Assembly: GCF_000016285.1 (NCBI RefSeq) | Contig: NC_011989.1 | Location: forward strand, 685,001 to 749,000 | Direction of reading: 5' to 3' | DNA: 64,000 nucleotides | Source of the DNA: Allorhizobium ampelinum S4 | GTDB lineage: Bacteria; Pseudomonadota; Alphaproteobacteria; Rhizobiales; Rhizobiaceae | Shown: positions 55,404 through 63,102 of the stretch, piece after piece | How the letters are laid out: every line of letters starts with the position of its first letter | How positions within the stretch are numbered: position 1 is the stretch's first letter | Position numbers and translations under genes: made by a program | The notes under the pieces: generated by a model | Told to the model about the DNA's origin: nothing | Databases searched by the model: none | Seen by the model: only the letters and a program-made list of their open reading frames with translations

Positions 55404-56976
55404 CGATAGCCCGATTGACGATCCGTTCGGTTATGGCGAGCGGGCGGTGAAATTCCTGCGGCTTTTGAAGCATCCAAAATCGACAATGCCTGGAAAGGCG
55501 TTCCAGCTTGATCCATGGCAGGAACGTATTGTGCGTCGGATCTACGGCCCGCGTCATCCTAATGGTCGCCGGATCGTGCGCACGGTCGCCATGCTGCTGC
55601 CACGCGGCAACCGCAAAACCTCGCTGGGCGCGGCACTGGCTCTTCTCCATACCATCGGCCCGGAAAATCTGCCCGGTGGCGAATGCATGGTTGCGGCCTC
55701 GGATAGATCGCAGGCCCGGATTGCCTATCAGGAAGCCTATAACATCATCGGGGCGGAACCTCGGATGGATGGTCGGCTTCACCTGACGGACTCGAAGAAC
55801 CGCATCCGCAATCCCAAGACCGGCGCATTCTTTGAAGCCATCAGCGCCGACGCCAGAACGGCCCATGGTCATACACCTGTCTTCGCCCTGGTGGACGAAT
55901 TGCACGCCTGGCCGAAACGCGACCTGTGGGAGGCCATCCGCTCCGGGCTTGTGAAGGTTGCCGGTTCGCTGCTGATGGTAATCAGCACGGCGGGCCGTGG
56001 CCAAGAGAATGTTGCATGGGAGTTTTATGACTATGCCCGCAAAGTCCAGCGCGGCGAGATCATTGATGAAAGCTGGCTGCCGATCTTGTTTGAAACGCCC
56101 CGCGATGCGGACTGGCAGGATGAAACCGTCTGGTACGCTTCCAATCCGGGCTTGGCCTTTGGGTATCCCGACATAGCGGGCATGCGCCAACTGGCGCGAG
56201 AATCCGCCGAAATCCCGGCAGAGCGGGAAGCGTTCAAGCAGCTCAACCTCAATATCTGGCTTGATCATTCCCTCGATCCGTTCGTGGATATGATGGTCTA
56301 CGATGAAGGTGCCTATCCCGTTGACCTTGATGACCTTGAGGGCAAGCCCTGCTGGCTTGGCGTTGACCTGTCATCCAACAATGACCTGACAGCGGTTGTC
56401 GCTTGCTGGGGCGACAGCGAAAGCGGCTATGCCGTCCACCCCTGGTTCTTCTGCCCTGCGGATAACCTTCGCGCCCGCACGGATCGCGACAAGGTGCCTT
56501 ATGTGGCATGGGCGGAAGAGGAACATATCATTCCGACACCCGGCAATGTGGTGGATTACCGTTCGGTTGAGGATCATATCCGCGAATTGTGCGCCCGCTT
56601 TGATGTGCGCGAAATCGCCTTCGATCCGCACATGGCCCGCAACATCATGAACAACCTGCTGGACGATGGCCTGCCAGCCGTGGAAATGCGGCAAGGCTGG
56701 GTGACGATGGCTCCGGCTGTGAAAGAGTTGGAACGGGCCATTCTTGGCCGTCGCTTCCGCCATGGCGGCCACCCCGTCTTGCGGTGGAATTTCGATAACA
56801 TCTCGGTTCACACCGACACGGCGGGCAATCGTTCGTTTCACAAGGGCAAGAGCAAAGACCGGATCGACGGCGCTGTGGCGGCTGCCATGGCCGTGGCCCG
56901 GTGTGCGGCCGGTGACAGCAACGTTTCCAGCTACGACCATTTCGAAGGCAATCTTGAAGAGTGGAGCTACGCATAA
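55384..56976 (+). CDS. Phage terminase large subunit
   Basis: 530 residues. The ATPase domain has a Walker A-like motif PRGNRKTS and a Walker B LVDELHAW. The nuclease domain shows LGVDLSSNNDLTAVV and FDPHMARNIM. The N-terminal FQLDPWQERIV is typical of this family. It cuts and pumps DNA into the prohead. Unlike the usual order, it lies after portal, capsid and connectors and directly before the tape measure; the stop overlaps the next ATG by one base. Confidence 0.94.
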   Translation: MTSWIFDDSPIDDPFGYGERAVKFLRLLKHPKSTMPGKAFQLDPWQERIVRRIYGPRHPNGRRIVRTVAMLLPRGNRKTSLGAALALLHTIGPENLPGGECMVAASDRSQARIAYQEAYNIIGAEPRMDGRLHLTDSKNRIRNPKTGAFFEAISADARTAHGHTPVFALVDELHAWPKRDLWEAIRSGLVKVAGSLLMVISTAGRGQENVAWEFYDYARKVQRGEIIDESWLPILFETPRDADWQDETVWYASNPGLAFGYPDIAGMRQLARESAEIPAEREAFKQLNLNIWLDHSLDPFVDMMVYDEGAYPVDLDDLEGKPCWLGVDLSSNNDLTAVVACWGDSESGYAVHPWFFCPADNLRARTDRDKVPYVAWAEEEHIIPTPGNVVDYRSVEDHIRELCARFDVREIAFDPHMARNIMNNLLDDGLPAVEMRQGWVTMAPAVKELERAILGRRFRHGGHPVLRWNFDNISVHTDTAGNRSFHKGKSKDRIDGAVAAAMAVARCAAGDSNVSSYDHFEGNLEEWSYA

Positions 56977-59081
56977 TGGCTGATGATGAAGAACGGCTTG
57001 TGGTGCTTCTCGAGGCGCGGATTAAAGACCTTGAGCGCAATATGGCGAAAGCCTCCGGGACCACAGCGAAGCGCTTCCGGGAAATGTCACTCTCTTCCAA
57101 ATCTGCGACAAAGCAGATGGAACAGGACGCGATCCGCTCCACAACACGGATCAATCAGGCCATGGCGACGGTCGGCACGAAGATCGGCGCGGTTGGCAAG
57201 GCTTTTGCTGGTGGAATTGCCGGTGGCATCGCTGGGCTTGGGGTGGCGGGTGCGGTCACGGCAGTACGTGAAATTACGTCCAGCCTTGCCGAGATGAACG
57301 CGGAAGCGCTCCGGGCGGGTCTCAGCACCCAGGCGTTCCAAGAGCTGAAATATGTCGCGGATCAAAACAAGGTCAGCGTTGACGCCCTGACGGACGGCAT
57401 GAAGGAATTGAGCCTGCGGGCCGATGAATTCATCATTACCGGCAAAGGCTCCGGGGCGGAGGCCTTCCAGCGCCTCGGCTATTCTGCGCAGGAGCTGAAG
57501 GAAAAAATCAAAGATCCGGTCGCACTGTTTACCGAAATCATCGGCAAGTTGGGCGAATTGGACAATGCTGCGCAAATCCGCATATCGGACGAACTGTTCG
57601 GCGGTACGGGCGGCGAACAGTTTGTGCAGCTCATCGGGCGCGGTGAACAAGGCATCCGCGACCAGATCAAAGCCGCGAATGATCTGGGCATCGTCATTGA
57701 CGATAGCGTCATCAAAAAAGCGGTTGAGGTCGATGCCAAGTTCAACATGATCGCGGCCACCATCGGCGGCAACCTGAAATCGGCAGTGGTTGAAGCGTTC
57801 GAATATCTCGTGAGTTTTGTTGACAGCTATCGCGATTTCCAAAACCAGACGGACGCGACCCTTGAACAACGGATTGCCGAGCTGGGGCAAAAGCGGCTGG
57901 ATCTCGAAACCAAGATCCTAGAGACCCAAGACCGTCAACGCCAGGGCATGGAAAAGCTGTCCTCCGTCGCGAAAGACCTTGGGTTTGAGGATTCGAAGAA
58001 TTCTATCGTTGCAGGTGATACCGGCCAAATCGAAGAATACCGGCGACAACTGGCGGCGGTGGCAGAAGAGGAACGGCAGATCGTAGAGGAACGCGCCCGC
58101 CGTCCGACGATCAGCACCCCCACGCAACCGACCGGAAGTTACAGCGGCGGTCAAACGGTTCCGTCCAGCAGCTCCAGTTCCAAAAAAACCAGCAGCCCCG
58201 ATGAGTACCAGCGGGCGACGGAATCCCTTCGGGAACACATCGCCGTCATGCAGGCCGAACAGGAAGCGCAAGCCGGGTTGAACCCTCTCATTGACGACTA
58301 TGGTTTTGCTGTTGAGAAGGCCGCTGCTCAACAGGACTTGCTTAATGCCGCCAAGGAAGCGGGCATCAAGATCACGCCAGAGCTATCCAGCGAGGTTGAT
58401 AAGCTTTCCACGGCCTACGCCAACTCGGTTGTGCAGGCGAAAAAACTTGGCGATACGCAGGACGAAATCCGCCAACGGGCGGAAGAGGCAAACCAATTCA
58501 ACAAGAGTTTTACACGCGGCATTGTTGACGGGTTCATTGAGGGCAAGAATGCCGCCGATGTCTTCTCAGATGCCCTGAAAAAGATCGGCGACCGGCTTCT
58601 TGATATGGTCTTTAATGATCTGTTCGCCTCGCCAACCCAAGGCGGAAGCGGCGGGGGGATCAGCGGAATCATTAGCGGTTTCGGCAAGTTGCTGGGCTTT
58701 GACAGCGGCGGCTATACTGGGCCGGGTGGGAAGCATGAACCGGCTGGCATCGTCCACAAGGGGGAAGTCGTCTTCAGTCAAGCCGATGTCCGCCGCTTTG
58801 GTGGTGTGGGCCGGGTGGAAGCCTTGCGGCGCGGCTTCGGTTACGCCGATGGCGGGCCGGTGGCCGTGACGCCTGCGCCCATGGTCAACAGATCGTCTGG
58901 CGGTGCCAGTACCAGCGCCACGCCAATCCAGATCACCTTCAGTCCAGTGATTGATAATCGCGGTGCCTCGGTTGAGGCCGTAGCGCGCAACGAACAGGCA
59001 TTGGCGAAATTCCAGAAAACCTTGCCTGCACAGATCATCGCCACGATCCGGGATGCAAGAGCCAGGGGGATGAAAGTCTAA
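56976..59081 (+). CDS. Phage tail tape measure protein
   Basis: 701 residues. A coiled N-terminus is followed by hydrophobic glycine-rich segments (GGIAGGIAGLGVAGAVTAV, about residues 76-95), long helical stretches, an SSSSSSKK linker, and a C-terminal region with GYTGPGGKHEPAGIVHKGEVV, a motif common in tape measures. At about 1.5 angstrom per residue this would set a tail near 100 nm. It starts one base into the terminase stop. Confidence 0.88.
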   Translation: MADDEERLVVLLEARIKDLERNMAKASGTTAKRFREMSLSSKSATKQMEQDAIRSTTRINQAMATVGTKIGAVGKAFAGGIAGGIAGLGVAGAVTAVREITSSLAEMNAEALRAGLSTQAFQELKYVADQNKVSVDALTDGMKELSLRADEFIITGKGSGAEAFQRLGYSAQELKEKIKDPVALFTEIIGKLGELDNAAQIRISDELFGGTGGEQFVQLIGRGEQGIRDQIKAANDLGIVIDDSVIKKAVEVDAKFNMIAATIGGNLKSAVVEAFEYLVSFVDSYRDFQNQTDATLEQRIAELGQKRLDLETKILETQDRQRQGMEKLSSVAKDLGFEDSKNSIVAGDTGQIEEYRRQLAAVAEEERQIVEERARRPTISTPTQPTGSYSGGQTVPSSSSSSKKTSSPDEYQRATESLREHIAVMQAEQEAQAGLNPLIDDYGFAVEKAAAQQDLLNAAKEAGIKITPELSSEVDKLSTAYANSVVQAKKLGDTQDEIRQRAEEANQFNKSFTRGIVDGFIEGKNAADVFSDALKKIGDRLLDMVFNDLFASPTQGGSGGGISGIISGFGKLLGFDSGGYTGPGGKHEPAGIVHKGEVVFSQADVRRFGGVGRVEALRRGFGYADGGPVAVTPAPMVNRSSGGASTSATPIQITFSPVIDNRGASVEAVARNEQALAKFQKTLPAQIIATIRDARARGMKV

Positions 59082-59440
59082 TGAACCGGTTTCACGCCCG
59101 CCTTTGTACCGAGCTGGAAAGGCAACTGGCCTCCCCCGGCTGCATTCCTCGCCTTCCTGTTGGCTCCGAACTCCTCTGGTCCTGGTTCCTGGATCTAAAC
59201 CAAACGCGGTCCTTTGGCTTTTCCGCCCCCAATGCAATCACCTATGGCGAGATCGATGCTTATGCCCGTCTGACAGGTGCGCCAATCGCTCCCCGTCATG
59301 TCGCGGCCCTTCTGGCCATGGATGCCGCCTATCTGCGTTTCCACCAGAAACGCCAGTCCGTCCCGGATGGCGTGAAAACGCTTCCGCCTGTTTCCAAGGT
59401 TCCGCTGTCTGCGGGCCTGATCGACGCAATGTTTGGGTGA
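59081..59440 (+). CDS. Probable phage tail assembly chaperone
   Basis: 119 residues. LLWSWFLDLNQTRSFGFSAPNAITYGEIDAYARLTGAPI and RHVAALLAMDAAYLRF match tail-assembly-chaperone-like proteins of rhizobial siphoviruses and GTA-type clusters. In most phages the chaperone gene comes before the tape measure; here it follows it with a one-base overlap. No programmed-frameshift partner is seen. Confidence 0.68.
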   Translation: MNRFHARLCTELERQLASPGCIPRLPVGSELLWSWFLDLNQTRSFGFSAPNAITYGEIDAYARLTGAPIAPRHVAALLAMDAAYLRFHQKRQSVPDGVKTLPPVSKVPLSAGLIDAMFG

Positions 59441-59445
59441 ATGCC

Positions 59446-60375
59446 ATGGCATATTTGGACCATTATTTGAAAGACCGGATTAACGCGAACCCCAAAGGCA
59501 AGAAAATTAAACAGAAAGGCCTTTTGAGCGCTGGCAGGCGTGAGCATGTTTTGAACAGCGTTATGGATCAGCTCAAGGACTGGAGATTTACCCCGTTTGA
59601 AAGTGAGGGCGCGGTGCGTCATGGCCTTCGATCCGCGCTGTGCGCAGACGGTAATCGCTGGGCAAGATCTGACCTGGAGGCAGAAACCATCATCAATCAA
59701 GCCTTCCGTCTGATGGGCGTTCAAAGGCCGACGTGGGAGCAAGGTCAACCGGAATATGTTGAGCCGCGAGAAAACTGCAAATGGTGTAGCCGCCTGCTGC
59801 CTGATGATCTTCAGCGGGGTGGGTCAAGGAACATGTATTGTTCTGAGCATTGCGCACGTGCGGCTATGGTTCATAGGGTCGAAGGTGCAAAATCTAGCAC
59901 CAATAAGACTGCACAAGCCATCTATGACGCGACACGGCGGTTGCGTGCAGAGCCAAAGCCCTGCGCTGCCTGCCAAAAGCTTTTCAGGCCAAGAAGTGGA
60001 ACAGAAAAACTGTGCTCTGTGGATTGCCGAGCGGTGGCCAGGATCGTTGTTTTGACTAAGATTTGCGTTCAATGCGGTATTCAGTTTCGCCCCAGATCAT
60101 CGCGCAACATGGTGCAGGAAGAGGGCAGAGGTAAATTCTGTAGTGTTGCCTGCAAAGGAAAATTTCAGGCGGCACAGGCGTTTGAAAAAACATGTTTCCA
60201 TTGTGATGCGTTATTTATTTCTGCTTCGAAGGCGGCAAAATATTGTAGTTCGTCATGCACAAATAGGGCATTTCGACTTAAGCGCACTACTATAGCTGAA
60301 AATGTAATCGCTTTCCCTATTTTGCGACCGATCACGGCGGAAATCTTCGACGGGTGGTTTAAACAGGCGGCCTGA
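59446..60375 (+). CDS. Protein with four Cys4 zinc-knuckle repeats, unknown function
   Basis: 309 residues from ATG 59446. After about 100 residues without known features come four repeats of CxxC, a 13-21 residue gap, then [YLF]CSxxC. Cysteines are 111/114/132/136, 173/176/190/194, 207/210/232/236 and 250/253/267/271. Each could hold one zinc. It closes the structural block and takes the place where distal-tail genes would be expected. It may bind nucleic acid or protein; no function is assigned. Confidence 0.75.
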   Translation: MAYLDHYLKDRINANPKGKKIKQKGLLSAGRREHVLNSVMDQLKDWRFTPFESEGAVRHGLRSALCADGNRWARSDLEAETIINQAFRLMGVQRPTWEQGQPEYVEPRENCKWCSRLLPDDLQRGGSRNMYCSEHCARAAMVHRVEGAKSSTNKTAQAIYDATRRLRAEPKPCAACQKLFRPRSGTEKLCSVDCRAVARIVVLTKICVQCGIQFRPRSSRNMVQEEGRGKFCSVACKGKFQAAQAFEKTCFHCDALFISASKAAKYCSSSCTNRAFRLKRTTIAENVIAFPILRPITAEIFDGWFKQAA

Positions 60376-60395
60376 GAGTGTCCAAGGCGCGGAAA

Positions 60396-60493
60396 ACGGT
60401 CCAATGTGATGGACCGTATTGTCTTTAGGGAGAGGTAATCAAGTCGCAAATTTTGCGACTTGAACCGGAAGGCGGCAAATCGCAAACTTTGCG
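60396..60493. other. Three palindromes between convergent element genes
   Basis: ACGGTCCA / TGGACCGT (60396-60417, followed by ATTGTCTTT) is a likely terminator for the structural operon. Next come arms CAAGTCGCAAA / TTTGCGACTTG (60440-60462) and CGCAAA / TTTGCG (60481-60493), which share a CGCAAA-N-TTTGCG core and look more like binding sites. Confidence 0.6.
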
Positions 60494-60499
60494 GTGCTA

Positions 60500-60814
60500 C
60501 TAGCGATCTAGGTCCGGCGCGCCTGAGAGCTTAAAAAGGGTGTTGCTGTAGGGAAGCCGAGCAAGGATTTTGCTGTTATTCGCGATGGCCGCGGCTGTCA
60601 TACCTCGGCATAACAGGCTAACGCCTCCCATTCGCCGCAAGCATATTGCGTCTGGGCTATCAATAAAATTGACGTTTTCAACTCCGGCAACAATTGCTGT
60701 AACGCCTTTAGGGATAGCGCCAATTGGCTGTATTACGACAATGCGGATGCCTGCGACATATATAGTCGCAGCGCAGGCAAGAGCCACGGCAACAGAAATC
60801 CATATGTACTTCAT
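60500..60814 (-). CDS. Small membrane-anchored element protein, unknown
   Basis: 104 residues with one N-terminal span (WISVAVALACAATIYVAGI) and a C-terminal domain of unknown type. It is transcribed leftward, toward the structural block, just after the next membrane protein gene. Exported or anchored accessory proteins of this kind can be lysogenic-conversion or exclusion factors; nothing here proves that. Confidence 0.6.
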   Translation of the reverse strand: MKYIWISVAVALACAATIYVAGIRIVVIQPIGAIPKGVTAIVAGVENVNFIDSPDAICLRRMGGVSLLCRGMTAAAIANNSKILARLPYSNTLFKLSGAPDLDR

Positions 60815-60829
60815 TTGCAGGGCCTCGGA

Positions 60830-61129
60830 TCAGACAGGGCGTCTTTGTGGGGTTCCATCAAAGCGGAAGCCGCAATGTTTGCAGACATTGGCAACGTGCA
60901 GGATGGTTTCTCCGCAATCCGGGCATGATTTGGTGGGCTGGATGCGGGTTGTCTCCGTGGCAGATGATGTTTCCGTCTCCTTCACTGATGGAAGGCAGGC
61001 AACAAGAATAATGCCAAATATGGAGATGAGCATGCCGACAAAAAACCAGCCGACGCCGCTACGGCCCTTCGATGTGGCAATGATTGCGGTCACAGCTCCG
61101 CAAATAATCCATAATACGACCAGTTCCAC
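60830..61129 (-). CDS. Two-span membrane protein with C-terminal zinc ribbon
   Basis: 99 residues. Two membrane spans (about 3-20 and 27-48) are followed by a linker and a zinc ribbon CPDCGETILHVANVCKHCG near the end. It resembles small YqaE-like or zinc-ribbon membrane proteins. It lies 15 bp upstream of the previous gene on the same strand. Confidence 0.65.
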   Translation of the reverse strand: MELVVLWIICGAVTAIIATSKGRSGVGWFFVGMLISIFGIILVACLPSVKETETSSATETTRIQPTKSCPDCGETILHVANVCKHCGFRFDGTPQRRPV

Positions 61130-61205
61130 AGACGCCCCCGGCTTCCCTTACGTGTTATTTGTTTGGCTTGCAGTGTCGGGAGTGTCAACTCAGAATTGTC
61201 GATAA

Positions 61206-61730
61206 TTAGGATTTTCTTTGATTCTTGGGTTTAAATTCGACCTTTCCGGCTTCTTCGTTGGAAGAAGTAAAAGTGTCGAGTTTCTTCGCTTGTTCCAAAA
61301 TATGCTTCATTGGTTCGTTGTCGGGATCAAGATTTTTAATTTCATCTTCATATATTTTCAAAACCCCATCGCAATAATCAGCGACATTTTTCGGGAGATT
61401 GTCGCGTAAAAGCAGTATTTGCTTTATTGAAAGTATGAAATTATTTAGATTTAACTGTCTGATTTTTTCAAGGGATGCAGCTAAATCTATCATAAGCTTT
61501 TCGCTCTGAAGGGCGTCATCGAGTCTTTCTCTGATGGAAAAATAATCATGCCGCAATTCGTCAATTAAATCCTTGTCTCTTTTCGCCTCATCGCTGTGGG
61601 CATACGTCAAGTTTTCAATTATTTCAGCATTTATTGACCGCGTGTGCTCCCCGGCGGAATTCTCCACAAGAGTGTAGATCCACCTGGGTATTCTAATTGT
61701 GTACCGTACATAATCATCTTGCTTTGCCAT
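61206..61730 (-). CDS. Arc-like ribbon-helix-helix regulator with long C-terminal extension
   Basis: 174 residues from ATG 61730 (AGAAGG upstream; GTG 61745 is less likely). The N-terminus (YVRYTIRIPRWIYTLVENSAGEHTRSINAEIIENL) is an Arc/MetJ-type ribbon-helix-helix. About 130 mainly helical residues follow, a much longer tail than Arc has. The AT-rich codon use differs from the structural genes. It is divergent from a second RHH gene, and the gap holds three matching palindromes. A repressor role is likely. Confidence 0.72.
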   Translation of the reverse strand: MAKQDDYVRYTIRIPRWIYTLVENSAGEHTRSINAEIIENLTYAHSDEAKRDKDLIDELRHDYFSIRERLDDALQSEKLMIDLAASLEKIRQLNLNNFILSIKQILLLRDNLPKNVADYCDGVLKIYEDEIKNLDPDNEPMKHILEQAKKLDTFTSSNEEAGKVEFKPKNQRKS

Positions 61731-61742
61731 GACGCCTTCTAG

Positions 61743-61818
61743 CACTAAAATAGTGAAAAAACCAATACCGTCCTATTGATCACCAATTTGGTGCATGTTA
61801 GCTTGCACCAAATTGGTG
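61743..61818. promoter_or_regulatory. Three operator palindromes between divergent ribbon-helix-helix genes
   Basis: CACTAAAATAGTG (61743-61755), CACCAATTTGGTG (61781-61793) and CACCAAATTGGTG (61806-61818) fit one consensus CACYAAWWTRGTG. The two right copies are themselves arms of a perfect 15-bp inverted repeat. One site overlaps the leader of the leftward gene and the other two precede the rightward gene. Confidence 0.78.
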
Positions 61819-61832
61819 AAAGGGGCTTTAAC

Positions 61833-62006
61833 ATGAATACATCGCATAAACAGCTGAAAATCAATCTGCCTGAAGACGTGAAGTTTTGGCTTGAAGAACG
61901 CGCTCGAAAGAACCTGCGGTCTCAGTCGTCTGAGATCGTGATGGCTTTGAGGGAAAAAATGAGAAGCAATAATGAGAATGAAAAAGCCGACGCAACGGCC
62001 TCGTAA
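61833..62006 (+). CDS. Arc-like ribbon-helix-helix protein (short)
   Basis: 57 residues from ATG 61833 (AAAGGGG upstream). The RHH pattern LKINLPEDVKFWLEERARKNLRSQSSEIVMAL covers most of the protein. It is the rightward partner of the divergent pair and the first gene of the early operon that leads to the excisionase and integrase. A Cro-like or antirepressor role opposite the longer RHH protein is plausible. Confidence 0.75.
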   Translation: MNTSHKQLKINLPEDVKFWLEERARKNLRSQSSEIVMALREKMRSNNENEKADATAS

Positions 62007-62023
62007 ACCCGCGTCGGCTTTTT
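61981..62023. terminator. Terminator overlapping the end of the short RHH gene
   Basis: Thirteen-base arms AAAAAGCCGACGC (61981-61993) and GCGTCGGCTTTTT (62011-62023) form a symmetrical, potentially bidirectional terminator; the left arm lies in the coding sequence. It would limit readthrough into the genes beyond. Confidence 0.82.
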
Positions 62024-62049
62024 GAAAAACAACCCCGAAAGGATCATTT

Positions 62050-62400
62050 ATGACCACGGTACATACACCACAAAACCCTGATGGCGCAAGTGTCATCAGC
62101 ATTGAAGCGCTTATGGATGTGGCGGAAAAAATCAACAGCCTGGCATCTGACGCGCAGAACTTTACCTTCTTCGCGCAAGGGAGCGTGGACCGTACGCTTT
62201 TTCGCGGCACGACTGCGGAAATTTTGACAAACATTCCCGCAGCTCGTGAGTTTTATCATTTTTCGGCAGACGAAAAGAGAACACTTGAGTTCATCGTGAG
62301 CGAACTCGATTGCCGCATCAAAGCGCTGGTCGAATTGTCGGACGACTTTGTCGAGGAATTCAACACCTTTCGCCGCAGCCTGAAGGGCGGTGCGGCATGA
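62050..62400 (+). CDS. Hypothetical element protein
   Basis: 116 residues, MTTVHTPQNPDGASVISIEA..., mostly helical with no recognised domain. GAAAGGATC precedes the start. It overlaps the next gene by four bases (ATGA), which indicates coupled translation. Probably an early gene of unknown role. Confidence 0.65.
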   Translation: MTTVHTPQNPDGASVISIEALMDVAEKINSLASDAQNFTFFAQGSVDRTLFRGTTAEILTNIPAAREFYHFSADEKRTLEFIVSELDCRIKALVELSDDFVEEFNTFRRSLKGGAA

Positions 62401-62654
62401 CGCTTCCAGACAGACAGCAGGTAGTTTCCGCTGTTAATGGCTATCTCAACGCTTCTTCATTGATTGGGATGACTGTGTTCGCGGCCCGTGAAATCACGAC
62501 AATGGAAAGCTGCGCGTTTCGCGAGATGGCGATACGCTCTCTTCCCCGTATTCTGACGATGATCGAAGAGCAATTGGAAGAGGTTGGCGAGATCATCATG
62601 GATCTTGAAGACAAGCTTGCCATCGAAGAGGCGCTCAAAACCGATGCGGAATAA
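62397..62654 (+). CDS. Hypothetical small helical element protein
   Basis: 85 residues from ATG 62397. It is helical and acidic at the C-terminus (MIEEQLEEVGEIIMDLEDKLAIEEAL), which may form a coiled coil. It is ended by a strong terminator eight bases after the stop. No family is recognised. Confidence 0.65.
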   Translation: MTLPDRQQVVSAVNGYLNASSLIGMTVFAAREITTMESCAFREMAIRSLPRILTMIEEQLEEVGEIIMDLEDKLAIEEALKTDAE

Positions 62655-62661
62655 CAACCAT

Positions 62662-62690
62662 AGAGTCGCCAGTCTGGCGACTCTTCTTTT
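62662..62690 (+). terminator. Terminator before the excisionase-like gene
   Basis: Perfect ten-base stem AGAGTCGCCA / TGGCGACTCT (62662-62671 and 62675-62684) with a three-base loop, followed by TCTTTTT. It separates the early hypothetical pair from the integration genes. Confidence 0.88.
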
Positions 62691-62716
62691 TGGTTTCTCG
62701 ACAAGAGGGGTTTCCC

Positions 62717-62911
62717 GTGAGCAATGACAACGACACCCTTGGCATTAAGGAAATCGCCTCTGAGCTTGGATGCTGCGAACAAACCGTGCGCCGCTACCAT
62801 GCCAAAGGCCTTATCCCGTCCCACCAGATCGGCGGCAAGTACAGCCCCATCAAAATGAGCCGCGTAGACCTGCGCAATTTCATGAAGAAAAAGATGAGGG
62901 GGAAGCGGTGA
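62717..62911 (+). CDS. AlpA/MerR-like DNA-binding protein, probable excisionase
   Basis: 64 residues from GTG 62717, which has AGAGGGG six bases upstream. A MerR/AlpA-type winged helix fills the protein: LGIKEIASELGCCEQTVRRYHAKGLIPSHQ, then YSPIKMSRVDLRNFM. Such small proteins steer integrases toward excision or activate early genes in phages and satellites. It overlaps the next gene's ATG by one base. Confidence 0.78.
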   Translation: MSNDNDTLGIKEIASELGCCEQTVRRYHAKGLIPSHQIGGKYSPIKMSRVDLRNFMKKKMRGKR

Positions 62912-63102
62912 TGGCAAAGCTTCAAGCAACATGGCGCAAGGTTGACGTTACGCGCGCCATTACGGCGGCAATGGCCGGTGGGCTGAATGTGAGCCGCGTA
63001 GAGATTGAAAACGGAAGGATCATTCTGATTTCAACGCAAGCGGTTCAAGCTGCTGAGACTGAATTGGATGTATGGGAGCGGGATCGTGCGCGTAAAGCTT
63101 AA
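62911..63102 (+). CDS. Small element protein between excisionase and integrase
   Basis: 63 residues from ATG 62911, MAKLQATWRKVDVTRAITAA... . It contains a short region (GGLNVSRVEIENGRIILIST) common in proteins encoded just before rhizobial phage integrases. It overlaps the integrase start by 17 bases. Function unknown. Confidence 0.68.
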   Translation: MAKLQATWRKVDVTRAITAAMAGGLNVSRVEIENGRIILISTQAVQAAETELDVWERDRARKA

